Below are positions 54,188-62,700 of a DNA stretch of 64,000 nt, in pieces (positions within the stretch are counted from its first letter, which is position 1; each line of letters opens with the position of its first letter). This DNA comes from Niabella agricola. GTDB taxonomy: Bacteria > Bacteroidota > Bacteroidia > Chitinophagales > Chitinophagaceae. The position numbers were made by a program, and so were the translations under genes. The stretch lies in the NCBI RefSeq assembly GCF_021538615.1, contig NZ_JAJHIZ010000003.1, forward strand, positions 1,798,001 through 1,862,000, read 5' to 3'. Below the pieces are notes generated by a model that saw only the letters and a list, made by a program, of their open reading frames with translations, ran no database searches and had not been told where the DNA came from.

Positions 54188-54961
54188 TCACAGGCGCACC
54201 TCGCTTATTCCTGGCATTTTTTTATGAACAGCCATCTTATTCCTCAGACCCCGGTTCAGGTTCACTACCTCACCAATAATAATAACCGCCGGGTTACCCA
54301 ATCCCTCGTGTTGTGCCCGGAATGCAATATCCTTTACCTTACCCGTTACCATCCTGGCATCGGACCGCGTTCCATTTTGTATGATTGCAGCAGCTGTTTC
54401 CCCCTTTCCGGCTGCGACAAAAATATCGGTGATGGCTTCCAGCTTACTCATGGCCATTAATATCACCACGGTTGCAGACGACTGCGCAGCCAATGCAATA
54501 TCCTTCGACAATTCACCAGACCTTGTGGTGCCCGTAACTACCCAAAAGCTTTCATTGATTCCCCGGCAGGTTAATGGAATCATTGCCGATGCAGGCACAG
54601 CAAGTGCACTGGAAACACCCGGGATTACTTCCACCTCCATTCCGGCTGCAATAGCAGCATCGATCTCCTCTTGCGCCCGGCCAAACACAAACGGATCCCC
54701 ACCTTTTAAACGTACGATATGCTTACAGCATTGGCCGTAGGCAATAATAAGCAGATTGATCTCTTCCTGGCTCAAAGCATGACAACCAAAACGCTTGCCC
54801 ACAAATTGCACAACAGCCGTATTTCGAGCGTGCACCAGCAACTCCTCGTTAGCCAGGGCGTCATACAGTATCACGTCGGCCTTCCGAAGCGCCCGGAGCG
54901 CCTTTACCGTAATCAATTCCGGATCACCTGGTCCTGCCCCGATAAGAGATAATTTCGTCAT
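54188..54961 (-). CDS. cobA: Uroporphyrinogen-III C-methyltransferase (SUMT)
   Basis: Makes precorrin-2 for siroheme, the cofactor of NirB, which is divergently encoded 193 bp away. The 257-residue protein has the tetrapyrrole methylase motifs: LIGAGPGDPELITVKALRALRKADV at 6-30, VRLKGGDPFVFGRAQEE near 83-99, VIPGVSSALAVPASAMIPLT near 115-134. Length is that of the stand-alone enzyme; the dehydrogenase/chelatase half of CysG is not here. Methylation for B12 would use the same activity, but the context points to siroheme. Confidence 0.93.
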   Translation of the reverse strand: MTKLSLIGAGPGDPELITVKALRALRKADVILYDALANEELLVHARNTAVVQFVGKRFGCHALSQEEINLLIIAYGQCCKHIVRLKGGDPFVFGRAQEEIDAAIAAGMEVEVIPGVSSALAVPASAMIPLTCRGINESFWVVTGTTRSGELSKDIALAAQSSATVVILMAMSKLEAITDIFVAAGKGETAAAIIQNGTRSDARMVTGKVKDIAFRAQHEGLGNPAVIIIGEVVNLNRGLRNKMAVHKKMPGISEVRL

Positions 54962-55154
54962 AAATACATATTATAAATAAAACAATACAATATTTTTTAC
55001 AAATAAAATTACAAATTTATATTCAAAATATTTTTTAAAATATATTTTCAGTATATTTGAACACAATTTTATATTATAAACCATAAAATATTTAATATTT
55101 ATATTTTTATAATATTTATGATTGCCTGTCATTCTGCTCAAAAAATAAAATAAT
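54962..55154. promoter_or_regulatory. AT-rich divergent control region between cobA and nirB
   Basis: 193 bp with roughly one G or C in ten bases, in strong contrast to the genes on both sides. It holds several palindromes, including AAAATATATTTT at 55037-55048 and the narK-like repeat at 55086-55101. No ORF is credible here. Confidence 0.6.
55086..55101. promoter_or_regulatory. Inverted repeat shared with the narK control region
   Basis: AAATATT-T-AATATTTA, 54 bp upstream of the nirB start, matches the core of 46345-46362 apart from one spacer base. It could be an operator for the Crp/Fnr protein. In DNA this AT-rich the chance of a random match is considerable. Confidence 0.4.
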
Positions 55155-57644
55155 ATGAAAATTATTGTTATTGGCAACGGCATGGTGGGCCAAAAATTCT
55201 GCGAGAAACTGATCGCTCAAAAGCGGGAGCATTTTGAACTAACCGTATTTGGAGAAGAAACCCTTCCCGCTTATGACCGGGTTCATCTGAGTGCCTATTT
55301 TGCCGGCAAAACGGTTCAGGATCTTTGCATGAAACCGATGAACTGGTACTCGGAAAACAATGTAGCGCTCCATCTCGGTGATCCGGTGGTTCAGGTAGAC
55401 CGCGATCTGAAAACAGTAACTTCTTTTGAGGGCAAACAATTTTCCTACGATTACCTGGTGTTTGCGACCGGTTCAGCAGCTTTTGTACCCCCTATTTCCG
55501 GTGTTGACAAGCACGGGGTTTTTGTGTATCGCACTATAGAAGACCTCAATCTGATCTGGCGGCATGCGAAGATTGCCAAATCCGCCGTAGTAATCGGCGG
55601 CGGGCTTTTAGGACTGGAGGCGGCCAAGGCCATGCTGGACCTGGGCATTACCAATACGCATGTTATTGAGTTTGCACCCCGTCTGATGCCACGGCAGATC
55701 GATGACGGAGGATCTTATGTGCTTACAGAAAAACTAAGGACATTGGGCATCACCACGCATACGCAAAAAAATACTGCCGTGATCCTGGGTAATGAAACCA
55801 TTACGGGGCTGATGTTTACAGATGGCAGCATCCTCAGCACAGACATGCTGGTCATTTCCGCCGGCATTAAGCCACGCGATGAGCTGGCAAGAAAATGCGG
55901 TTTGCAGATCGGACACCGGGGAGGCATTGCCGTAAATGACCAGATGCAGACCAGCGATCCTTCAATTTTTGCCATTGGCGAATGCGCGGTACACGAAGGC
56001 GCCGTTTACGGTTTGGTAGCCCCCGGCTACGAAATGGCTGAAGTGGCGGTACATCAAATTACCGGAGGCAACAAACAATTCAGCGGATTTGATATGAGCA
56101 CCAAACTGAAACTGATCGGCATTGATGTGGCCAGTTTTGGGGATCCTTTTATAGACGATAAGGAAGCACGCTCCATCGTTTACCACGACAACCACAAAGG
56201 CATTTATAAACGCATCAATATTTCCAATGATGGAACCCAGCTGTTGGGAGGCATCCTGGTAGGCGATGCTGAAGCCTACAATAAGCTACAGCAGATCTGT
56301 ACCAACAAACTGGCCATACCGTCTTCCCCATCCAACCTGATCGTATCAACAGACAAAACCGAAAATGACCACAACGACTTCGAACTTCCCGCCGAAGCCC
56401 TGATCTGCAGTTGTGAAGGCGTAAAAAAGCAGGCGATTGAGGATGCCGTTGTTCAGAACGGTTGCGAATCCTTTGATGCCGTGAAAAAATGTACCGGCGC
56501 GGGTTCCGGTTGCGGCGGATGTACACCGATGGTAAAAGACATTATCAATGCCACCCTAAAGAAACAAGGCAAGATTGTACGCAATATCATTTGCGAACAC
56601 TTTGCCTACTCCCGCCAGGAGCTTTTCGACCTGATAAAGATCAAAGACCTGCATACATTTGATGAAGTACTGGATTCCTTCGGTACCGGAGACGGCTGCG
56701 AAGTTTGCCGGCCGGCCATCAGTTCCATCCTGGCCAGTCTCTGGAATGCGCTGATCATCAAAAATGAAAATGCAACCTCACAGGATACCAACGACCGGTT
56801 TTTAGCCAATATTCAAAAAGGAGGCACGTATTCTGTGGTACCCCGTATTCCGGGCGGGGAAATTACACCGGAGAAGCTCATTGTGATTGGAACCGTTGCG
56901 AAAAAATATAACCTGTACACTAAAATAACCGGTGGGCAACGGATCGATCTTTTTGGCGCTCATTTAAATGATCTGCCCCTTATCTGGGAAGAACTGATCG
57001 CTGCCGGTTTCGAAAGCGGCCATGCTTACGGAAAGGCACTGCGTACAGTGAAAAGCTGCGTAGGCTCTACCTGGTGTCGGTTTGGTTTACACGATAGTGT
57101 AAGCTTTGCAGTACGTGTAGAAAACCGTTACAAAGGGCTAAGGGCTCCGCACAAGATCAAATCGGCCGTTTCCGGCTGCATCCGGGAATGTGCCGAAGCA
57201 CAGTCCAAAGACTTTGGCATCATTGCAACGGAAAAAGGCTGGAACCTTTACGTGTGTGGTAATGGCGGCTCCAAGCCCCAGCACGCTTTATTACTGGCCG
57301 CTGATATCGACTCCGAAACCTGTATCCGTTACATTGACCGGTTCCTGATGTTTTACATTAAAACTGCCGATCCGCTTACACGTACCGCCACCTGGCTCAA
57401 TAAAATGGAAGGCGGCATCGATTACCTGAGAAATGTAATCGTGCATGACAGCCTGAATATTGCCACGGAACTGGAGGCACAAATGCAAACACTCGTGGAT
57501 CATTATGAATGCGAATGGAAAAAGGCGGTTGAGACCCCCGAGTTGCGGAAGCGCTTTACACACTTCATTAACGCGCCCGAAACCAAAGACCCTACAGTAC
57601 TATTCGAAACCATGCGCGGACAAAAGAAGGCCGCTGAATGGTAA
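55155..57644 (+). CDS. nirB: NAD(P)H-dependent nitrite reductase, large subunit
   Basis: Reduces nitrite to ammonia in the cytoplasm. The 829-residue protein is the usual length. Domains in order: FAD (IIVIGNGMVGQKFCEKL, 1-), NAD(P) (AVVIGGGLLGLEAAKAM near 145), two BFD-like [2Fe-2S] segments (CSCEGV...GCGGC near 417-456; then GDGCEVC near 515), the ferredoxin-like half-domain (RIPGGEITPEKLIVI) and the siroheme/[4Fe-4S] region with SCVGSTWC and GCIRECAEA, so all four Cys ligands are present. This contrasts with the rubredoxin-tailed homologue. It is coupled to nirD downstream. Confidence 0.96.
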   Translation: MKIIVIGNGMVGQKFCEKLIAQKREHFELTVFGEETLPAYDRVHLSAYFAGKTVQDLCMKPMNWYSENNVALHLGDPVVQVDRDLKTVTSFEGKQFSYDYLVFATGSAAFVPPISGVDKHGVFVYRTIEDLNLIWRHAKIAKSAVVIGGGLLGLEAAKAMLDLGITNTHVIEFAPRLMPRQIDDGGSYVLTEKLRTLGITTHTQKNTAVILGNETITGLMFTDGSILSTDMLVISAGIKPRDELARKCGLQIGHRGGIAVNDQMQTSDPSIFAIGECAVHEGAVYGLVAPGYEMAEVAVHQITGGNKQFSGFDMSTKLKLIGIDVASFGDPFIDDKEARSIVYHDNHKGIYKRINISNDGTQLLGGILVGDAEAYNKLQQICTNKLAIPSSPSNLIVSTDKTENDHNDFELPAEALICSCEGVKKQAIEDAVVQNGCESFDAVKKCTGAGSGCGGCTPMVKDIINATLKKQGKIVRNIICEHFAYSRQELFDLIKIKDLHTFDEVLDSFGTGDGCEVCRPAISSILASLWNALIIKNENATSQDTNDRFLANIQKGGTYSVVPRIPGGEITPEKLIVIGTVAKKYNLYTKITGGQRIDLFGAHLNDLPLIWEELIAAGFESGHAYGKALRTVKSCVGSTWCRFGLHDSVSFAVRVENRYKGLRAPHKIKSAVSGCIRECAEAQSKDFGIIATEKGWNLYVCGNGGSKPQHALLLAADIDSETCIRYIDRFLMFYIKTADPLTRTATWLNKMEGGIDYLRNVIVHDSLNIATELEAQMQTLVDHYECEWKKAVETPELRKRFTHFINAPETKDPTVLFETMRGQKKAAEW

Positions 57645-57664
57645 ACTTCTTTTCAATCTTTTTT

Positions 57665-58033
57665 ATGGAAAAAAACAACTGGATCTATGCCTGTAAGGCA
57701 ACAGACATGCCGCACAACGGAGGCGTATGCGTGCAGTATGGAACAGAGCAGATTGCCCTGTATTATTTTACCCACCGCAATGAGTGGTACGCCACCCAGA
57801 ACCTGTGTCCGCACAAAAAACAAATGGCTTTAAGCCGGGGGATGCTGGGCTCCCAGCAAGGTGAACCCAAGGTAGCCTGCCCGTTTCACAAAAGGACATT
57901 TTCGCTTCAGGACGGGCGATGCCTTAATGACGACGCCTGCAGCGCCATTAAAACCTTTCCCGTAAAAGTGCAGGAAGGGAATATTTTCATCGATGTATCA
58001 TCTATTCATACACTTTATCCAACAACCATTTAA
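57665..58033 (+). CDS. nirD: Nitrite reductase small subunit (Rieske-type)
   Basis: 122 residues from the ATG at 57665; an ATG at 57638 overlapping the nirB stop would add nine residues, but the family start fits MEKNNWIYACKATDMP. The Rieske ligands are present: NLCPHKKQMAL with Cys-x-His, and VACPFHKRTFSL with Cys-x-x-His, which together bind one [2Fe-2S] cluster. NirD supports NirB; it sits directly after it in the usual order. Confidence 0.92.
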   Translation: MEKNNWIYACKATDMPHNGGVCVQYGTEQIALYYFTHRNEWYATQNLCPHKKQMALSRGMLGSQQGEPKVACPFHKRTFSLQDGRCLNDDACSAIKTFPVKVQEGNIFIDVSSIHTLYPTTI

Positions 58034-58036
58034 TGC

Positions 58037-58444
58037 ATGAACCGTACTCCTAAAAAATTGCTCACACTGGCAGCAATGCTGCTGCTGACGAAAGTCATTA
58101 CCGCCCAAACGGCTCCTTCCCAAACAAGCGCCTCCCTCTGGGATGGCATGGTGATAGCCGGCTATGTTGACAAAGGCGCCTTTATCAACTTTGGCGGACC
58201 GGCTGTCAAATGGACCCACAAACCTTTTTGCATCAGCCTGGGCATGTTGCCTTCACTGCGTATTAAAGAAGACAAAGCGCCGGCCAATGCTACAAAAAAT
58301 GCAGCCCTTACTCCCTCACTGGGTTGCGGCCTCAGCGCCTCCTATAAACACCTGGCCGTACAGGTACCCCTGTACTACAATGCAAAAACGGCCGCTTCCG
58401 ATGGAAGATGGAACCTGGGCGTTGGCATTGGCTATAAATTCTAA
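58037..58444 (+). CDS. Small secreted protein in the nitrite operon, function unknown
   Basis: 135 residues with a signal peptide (MNRTPKKLLTLAAMLLLTKVITAQ). The mature part has alternating beta-like segments rich in Gly and aromatic residues (MVIAGYVDKGAFINFGGPAVKW; FCISLGMLPSLRI; LTPSLGCGLSASYKHLAVQVPLYYN; WNLGVGIGYKF) and a Phe C-terminus, as small outer-membrane beta-barrels or YadA-like porins often have. It starts 3 bp after the nirD stop, so it is part of the operon; an outer-membrane role in nitrate or nitrite passage is an attractive but unproven guess. Confidence 0.75.
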   Translation: MNRTPKKLLTLAAMLLLTKVITAQTAPSQTSASLWDGMVIAGYVDKGAFINFGGPAVKWTHKPFCISLGMLPSLRIKEDKAPANATKNAALTPSLGCGLSASYKHLAVQVPLYYNAKTAASDGRWNLGVGIGYKF

Positions 58445-58494
58445 ACACAGCAATTATAAACAGCAAGCTCATACATTGACCTAAAACCTGAATT

Positions 58495-59352
58495 ATGGAT
58501 TACAAAAGACCTGCAGAAGTCGTTGCCTTGATGATTCAGTCCGGAACCGACAAAGGCCGGCTAAATACCACTGACCTTTTTGTCAGAGGCACGTTATCCG
58601 GAATGTTACTGGGCATCGGCACTACACTTGCCGTTACCGGCAGCGTGCAAACCGGCATCCCGCTTATTGGCGCCCTCCTATTTCCTATTTGTTTTGTGGT
58701 GGTGGTGCTGATGGGGCTGGAATTGGTTACGGGAAGTTTTGCCCTGCTTCCTGTAGCTTATTTTCATAAAACATTACCAATGCCGTTGCTCCTGCGTAAC
58801 CTTACAATTGTATATGGGGCCAATTTGCTCGGCGCGCTGATATATGCATTTTTGTTCTGGGCATCCGTCACCAGCTTTGGCCAAACCCACACTTCACCAT
58901 TGATTCCCGCCATTATAAAAATTGCCGAAGCAAAAACCACCGGCTATGGTCAGTTGGGAGGTGCAGGCATCGCCACCGCTTTCATCAAGGGCATCCTTTG
59001 TAACTGGATGGTAACGATGGGAGTGGTTTTGGCGCTCACTTCCTCCTCCACCATCGGGAAGATCCTCGCCGCATGGATTCCCGTATTTATGTTCTTTGCG
59101 CAAGGTTTTGAGCACGCGGTGGTAAATATGTTTGTCATCCCTGAAGGGATATTACTGGGCGCACCGGTAAGCATCGCAGACTGGTGGCTGTACAATCAAA
59201 TACCTGTAACAGCAGGCAATATTGCGGGAGCCCTGTTATTTACAGCGGCCGCATTGTATATTACTTATGGTCGGAAAAAACAGCCGGCACAACTGACCGC
59301 TTCCGACACAGAAGCCACTGAAAGGGTTATCCCGGAACCGCATATAGCTTAG
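58495..59352 (+). CDS. Formate/nitrite transporter family channel (FocA/NirC)
   Basis: 285 residues with six membrane segments of the FNT type. Signatures: FVRGTLSGMLLGIGTTLAVT near 27-46, PICFVVVVLMGLELVTGSFALLPVAYF near 63-89, IKGILCNWMVTMGVV near 163-177, and FEHAVVNMFVIPEGILLG near 203-220, where the conserved His lines the pore. In this setting it probably moves nitrite, so NirC-like. It is the last gene of the nirB-nirD operon as far as seen. Confidence 0.93.
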   Translation: MDYKRPAEVVALMIQSGTDKGRLNTTDLFVRGTLSGMLLGIGTTLAVTGSVQTGIPLIGALLFPICFVVVVLMGLELVTGSFALLPVAYFHKTLPMPLLLRNLTIVYGANLLGALIYAFLFWASVTSFGQTHTSPLIPAIIKIAEAKTTGYGQLGGAGIATAFIKGILCNWMVTMGVVLALTSSSTIGKILAAWIPVFMFFAQGFEHAVVNMFVIPEGILLGAPVSIADWWLYNQIPVTAGNIAGALLFTAAALYITYGRKKQPAQLTASDTEATERVIPEPHIA

Positions 59353-59484
59353 GTTGATTAACAAAACAACCGGTACAATAGCTGGATTCCCACAGTAGAA
59401 CAAGGAGAACCGGAAGGCGCCTAAAGCCTGTATATTTCGTCGATCCTGCAGCATCGGCAGAACAACCGGACCGGCAGCAGTTTA

Positions 59485-60246
59485 CTACTGATCAAAATAG
59501 GCGGCAACCATCCTCCTTGCTTCATCCTGGGTAAGTACGGCAAAATCTTTATACCGGTCGTGTACGTCAATGATCTCTTCCAGTGCACCCGCCACCACCT
59601 CCGTGTTCTTCCAGGTTTTCAGGTCGGCCAGCACTATGGACAGGCATCCGTTTTTATAAGCAATCTGCCCCAGTACATGCACCAGCGTATTCCGGACACG
59701 GGTCGTTTTGTCAAATTCCAGTTCCTTTAACAGTGGCAGAATATCCTGGGGATGTTTCCGTCCGCGCAGCTCGATACCATGGCAGATCTCACGACGAATC
59801 TCTTTATCTTCATGGTGGAGGTATTGCCTTGCCCATTGCAGCACCGGCACCGGGTTTGCCTCGCCCATTTTTTTTAAGGATCCGATCACCGCGTTCCTTA
59901 CCGCGTGGTGCGCATCAAATAATCCTTTATCAAAAAACGACTGCACTACTTTAAAATCCTTTTTCCCGATCTCACCGGCGGTGTTCACCACTGTTTGGCG
60001 GACATAGAAACTTTTGTGTGGTAACAATTGTTCCAGCGTGTTCAAAACGGAGGCCTGTAGTTCCGGCCTTGCAATGTAAAGACGGCCAACGGCCAGATAA
60101 GCCGCTTTGCGGATATAAGTGTCGGGATCATTAAAATACAGCAGGCTGTTTTCATACCGGCCTCCGGCAACAGCCTTTTCCAGATATCCATTGATTTTTG
60201 TAACCAGCAGGACCCGGTCTGCTTTTGAAAGATCATAAAAGGCCAT
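59485..60246 (-). CDS. HEAT-repeat protein
   Basis: 253 residues made of repeated helix pairs: DTYIRKAAYLAVGRLYIARPELQ, KSFYVRQTVVNTAGEIGKKDF, AHHAVRNAVIGSLKKMGEANP, DKEIRREICHGIELRGRKHP, KTTRVRNTLVHVLGQIAYKNG. These are HEAT repeats of the PBS-lyase/DNA-alkylation-repair type. No catalytic residues can be named. It may bind a partner protein or nucleic acid. Convergent with the FNT gene and 85 bp downstream of the S9 peptidase gene. Confidence 0.82.
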   Translation of the reverse strand: MAFYDLSKADRVLLVTKINGYLEKAVAGGRYENSLLYFNDPDTYIRKAAYLAVGRLYIARPELQASVLNTLEQLLPHKSFYVRQTVVNTAGEIGKKDFKVVQSFFDKGLFDAHHAVRNAVIGSLKKMGEANPVPVLQWARQYLHHEDKEIRREICHGIELRGRKHPQDILPLLKELEFDKTTRVRNTLVHVLGQIAYKNGCLSIVLADLKTWKNTEVVAGALEEIIDVHDRYKDFAVLTQDEARRMVAAYFDQ

Positions 60247-60330
60247 CTGTATCTGTTTACGCCAGCTTTCAATTCATCAATACAACCAGCTACCAACCGC
60301 TATTGGAGCCTTTGTCCTGTACCGGTGATA

Positions 60331-62601
60331 TTATTTTAAGTATTGCGCTAAAAACCCAAGCATCGTTTTATAAAATCCGATCCGGTTCTCTTCCCGTTGG
60401 AATCCGTGCCCTTCATTATATTTTACCATATACGGCACGTTAAAGCCCTTAGCGCGCAGGGCTTTAACGATCTGGTCCGACTCGTGAATATTTACCCTCG
60501 GGTCATTTGCTCCCTGCACCACCAGCAACGGCTTTTTAATTTTATCCAGCTGGTAAAAGGGCGAAACTTCTTTCGCGATCTTTGCTTCTTCGGGATTATC
60601 CAGGTCATACCAAATCTGCTTTACCATTTCTTTATAAGGCTTCCAGTATTCGGGAAAAGAGGAAAAGAAGGTTTCTATATTAGATACGCCCACATAATCC
60701 ACCCCGCAGGTAAACAGATCAGGCGTTTTCACCAATCCCATCAGTGTAGCATACCCACCATGACTTCCCCCATAAATCGCTTTCTTAGCAGGATCTGCCC
60801 ATCCTTTTTTAATTACATATTGTACGCCATCTTCGATATCATCCATCAGCTTGCGCCCGATTTGTTTAAAGCCGGCTCTTAAAAAGTCTTTACCATAACC
60901 ACCGCTGATCCTGAAATTCACCTGTAAAGTAGCATAACCCCGGCTGGCAAACAACTGAGCTTCGGGGTTAAATCCCCAGCTATCCCGTACGCCCTGCGGA
61001 CCTCCGTGAGGATTTACCACCAGGGGCACTTTCTCTCCACGAAGGGCCGGAGCGGGAAGCGTAATATAACCATGGATCGTTTTACCATCCCGGCTTTTAA
61101 ATGAAATAGGCTGCATGACGGCCATATCCGTCTCTTTCAGCTGCGGCATTAAGTCATATAAAAAACTGGTTTTACCAGATGCCACATCATATATGTAGTA
61201 TTTGCCAACCAGCCGGTCGCTCGTCACATATATCAGGTATTTGCTTTCATCATCCGTTTTACCCGTAATCACGAACTGGTACGCCCTGAATTCTTTTTTC
61301 AGGTTGGCACTCATTTTCTTAAACAGCTCGCTTACCGGGATCACCTCTTCTTTTTCACCTTCATAGGAATAATAGTCGATCTCATAATTGCGTTTACGGG
61401 AAAGACCCAGACCACCGGCATCATAATCCTTGTTCGCAAACAGTTCCTTAACTTTTTCCTTCTTTTTAAAATCGTATAAGATAATGCGCGATTTATCTGA
61501 ATCGAGATTGGTTAAAACATAGGCCTCATCAGGGTTCGACGGATTATAACTAAAAGAAAGAATGTTGAAATTATCATCCCAGTTATTTGTAAAATATAAT
61601 TCATAGTCTTTAGCACCGGAGGGCTTATAAAAATACTGCGATTTTATCCCCTGGAACATTTTTGTAAATCCCCGGAGATGACCGTCTTTATCAAAATCAT
61701 AACCGGCGATGGGATTGTTTACGTCCTTGTTCTCATATAATTTCTCCAGCTGACCGGTAACAACATTTACCTTGTACGGTTCAAAGATCTGTTTGTTATC
61801 CTTATTCATTGAAATGATCATGTAATTCTTCTGATCTTTCAGGATCCGCTCGATGCTCGCCTGCACCCCCTCAAAAGGTGTCAGATCCAATGCATTACTG
61901 CCATCCACATTGGCTGCATAAATATGATAGTTTTCATTGCCGCCCTTATCCATCGCATAAACCAGCCGCTCATCATTGATCCAGCCATAGCCTTTGATCA
62001 ACTCGTCTTTTTCTTCAATGGCTCTGTTCACCTTGCCGGTTGCAATTTCTTTCACATATACATGGCGTTTCCCGGCATCATCCTTTTCCATATAAGAAAG
62101 GTATTTGCCGCCGGGCGAAAGCTGGAACTGGGATGATTTTGGCCGGGCGAAATAATCTTCCACTTTATACTTATAGTTGCCTTTATCCTGCGCCCTGATC
62201 TCCTCTAAGGCAGCTTCAGATGAAGGCAGCGTTGTGTCACCGGGTTTTGTGACCACTATTTTTGTAAGTATCAAAGGAATGGTCATTCCCGCCTGTTTAA
62301 AATCGCCGGTAATGGTATTCCCGCTAAGCATACCATTATAGCTGATGCCGGCGGTTTTCATAGCAAGACTCAGTTTGTTATCCGCAAAACCGGTGCTGTC
62401 AACCGGAATACCACTGGCACCCTGTTCCGGGCTATCCATGGTGGTTACCAGTTTCTCATTTTCATTTTTTATATGAAAGACGAGGGAGATCTTTGCCCCC
62501 TGAACATCCAGGGTACCTTTCCAGGCCCCTGCAATAGATTGTGCATGTATCATATTGATCGTAAATAGTGCTGCGGTTAATATAAACAGGACTTTTCTCA
62601 T
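60331..62601 (-). CDS. S9-family (prolyl oligopeptidase/DPP-type) peptidase with N-terminal lipocalin-like module
   Basis: 756 residues from the ATG at 62601, which gives a signal peptide (MRKVLFILTAALFTINMIHAQ). Residues of about 22-115 are an all-beta module (IAGAWKGTLDVQGA, TMDSPEQGASGIPV, ITGDFKQAGMTIPLILTK) also found in the hydrolase at 43580. A beta-propeller follows (FQLSPGGKYLSYMEKDDAGKRHVYV and others). The C-terminal catalytic domain has GGSHGGYATLMG with the Ser nucleophile, QGANDPRVNIHESDQ with Asp and NEGHGFQREEN with His. Standard S9 enzymes lack the extra N-terminal module. Confidence 0.92.
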   Translation of the reverse strand: MRKVLFILTAALFTINMIHAQSIAGAWKGTLDVQGAKISLVFHIKNENEKLVTTMDSPEQGASGIPVDSTGFADNKLSLAMKTAGISYNGMLSGNTITGDFKQAGMTIPLILTKIVVTKPGDTTLPSSEAALEEIRAQDKGNYKYKVEDYFARPKSSQFQLSPGGKYLSYMEKDDAGKRHVYVKEIATGKVNRAIEEKDELIKGYGWINDERLVYAMDKGGNENYHIYAANVDGSNALDLTPFEGVQASIERILKDQKNYMIISMNKDNKQIFEPYKVNVVTGQLEKLYENKDVNNPIAGYDFDKDGHLRGFTKMFQGIKSQYFYKPSGAKDYELYFTNNWDDNFNILSFSYNPSNPDEAYVLTNLDSDKSRIILYDFKKKEKVKELFANKDYDAGGLGLSRKRNYEIDYYSYEGEKEEVIPVSELFKKMSANLKKEFRAYQFVITGKTDDESKYLIYVTSDRLVGKYYIYDVASGKTSFLYDLMPQLKETDMAVMQPISFKSRDGKTIHGYITLPAPALRGEKVPLVVNPHGGPQGVRDSWGFNPEAQLFASRGYATLQVNFRISGGYGKDFLRAGFKQIGRKLMDDIEDGVQYVIKKGWADPAKKAIYGGSHGGYATLMGLVKTPDLFTCGVDYVGVSNIETFFSSFPEYWKPYKEMVKQIWYDLDNPEEAKIAKEVSPFYQLDKIKKPLLVVQGANDPRVNIHESDQIVKALRAKGFNVPYMVKYNEGHGFQREENRIGFYKTMLGFLAQYLK

Positions 62602-62636
62602 AAATCGCTTTTTTTGCAAAGTACGCAAAATGCCAT

Positions 62637-62680
62637 AAAAAAGACAACACACCCGGCACTCCGGATGTGTTGTCTTTTTT
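62637..62680 (-). terminator. Intrinsic terminator of glyS (bidirectional form)
   Basis: Long hairpin with arms GACAACACA (62643-62651) and TGTGTTGTC (62666-62674), an inner CCGG pair, and A/T runs of six on both sides, so it could work in either direction. It lies 21 bp past the glycyl-tRNA synthetase stop and before the S9 peptidase gene. Confidence 0.9.
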
Positions 62681-62700
62681 ATTAGTTTTTTTAAGAACCC

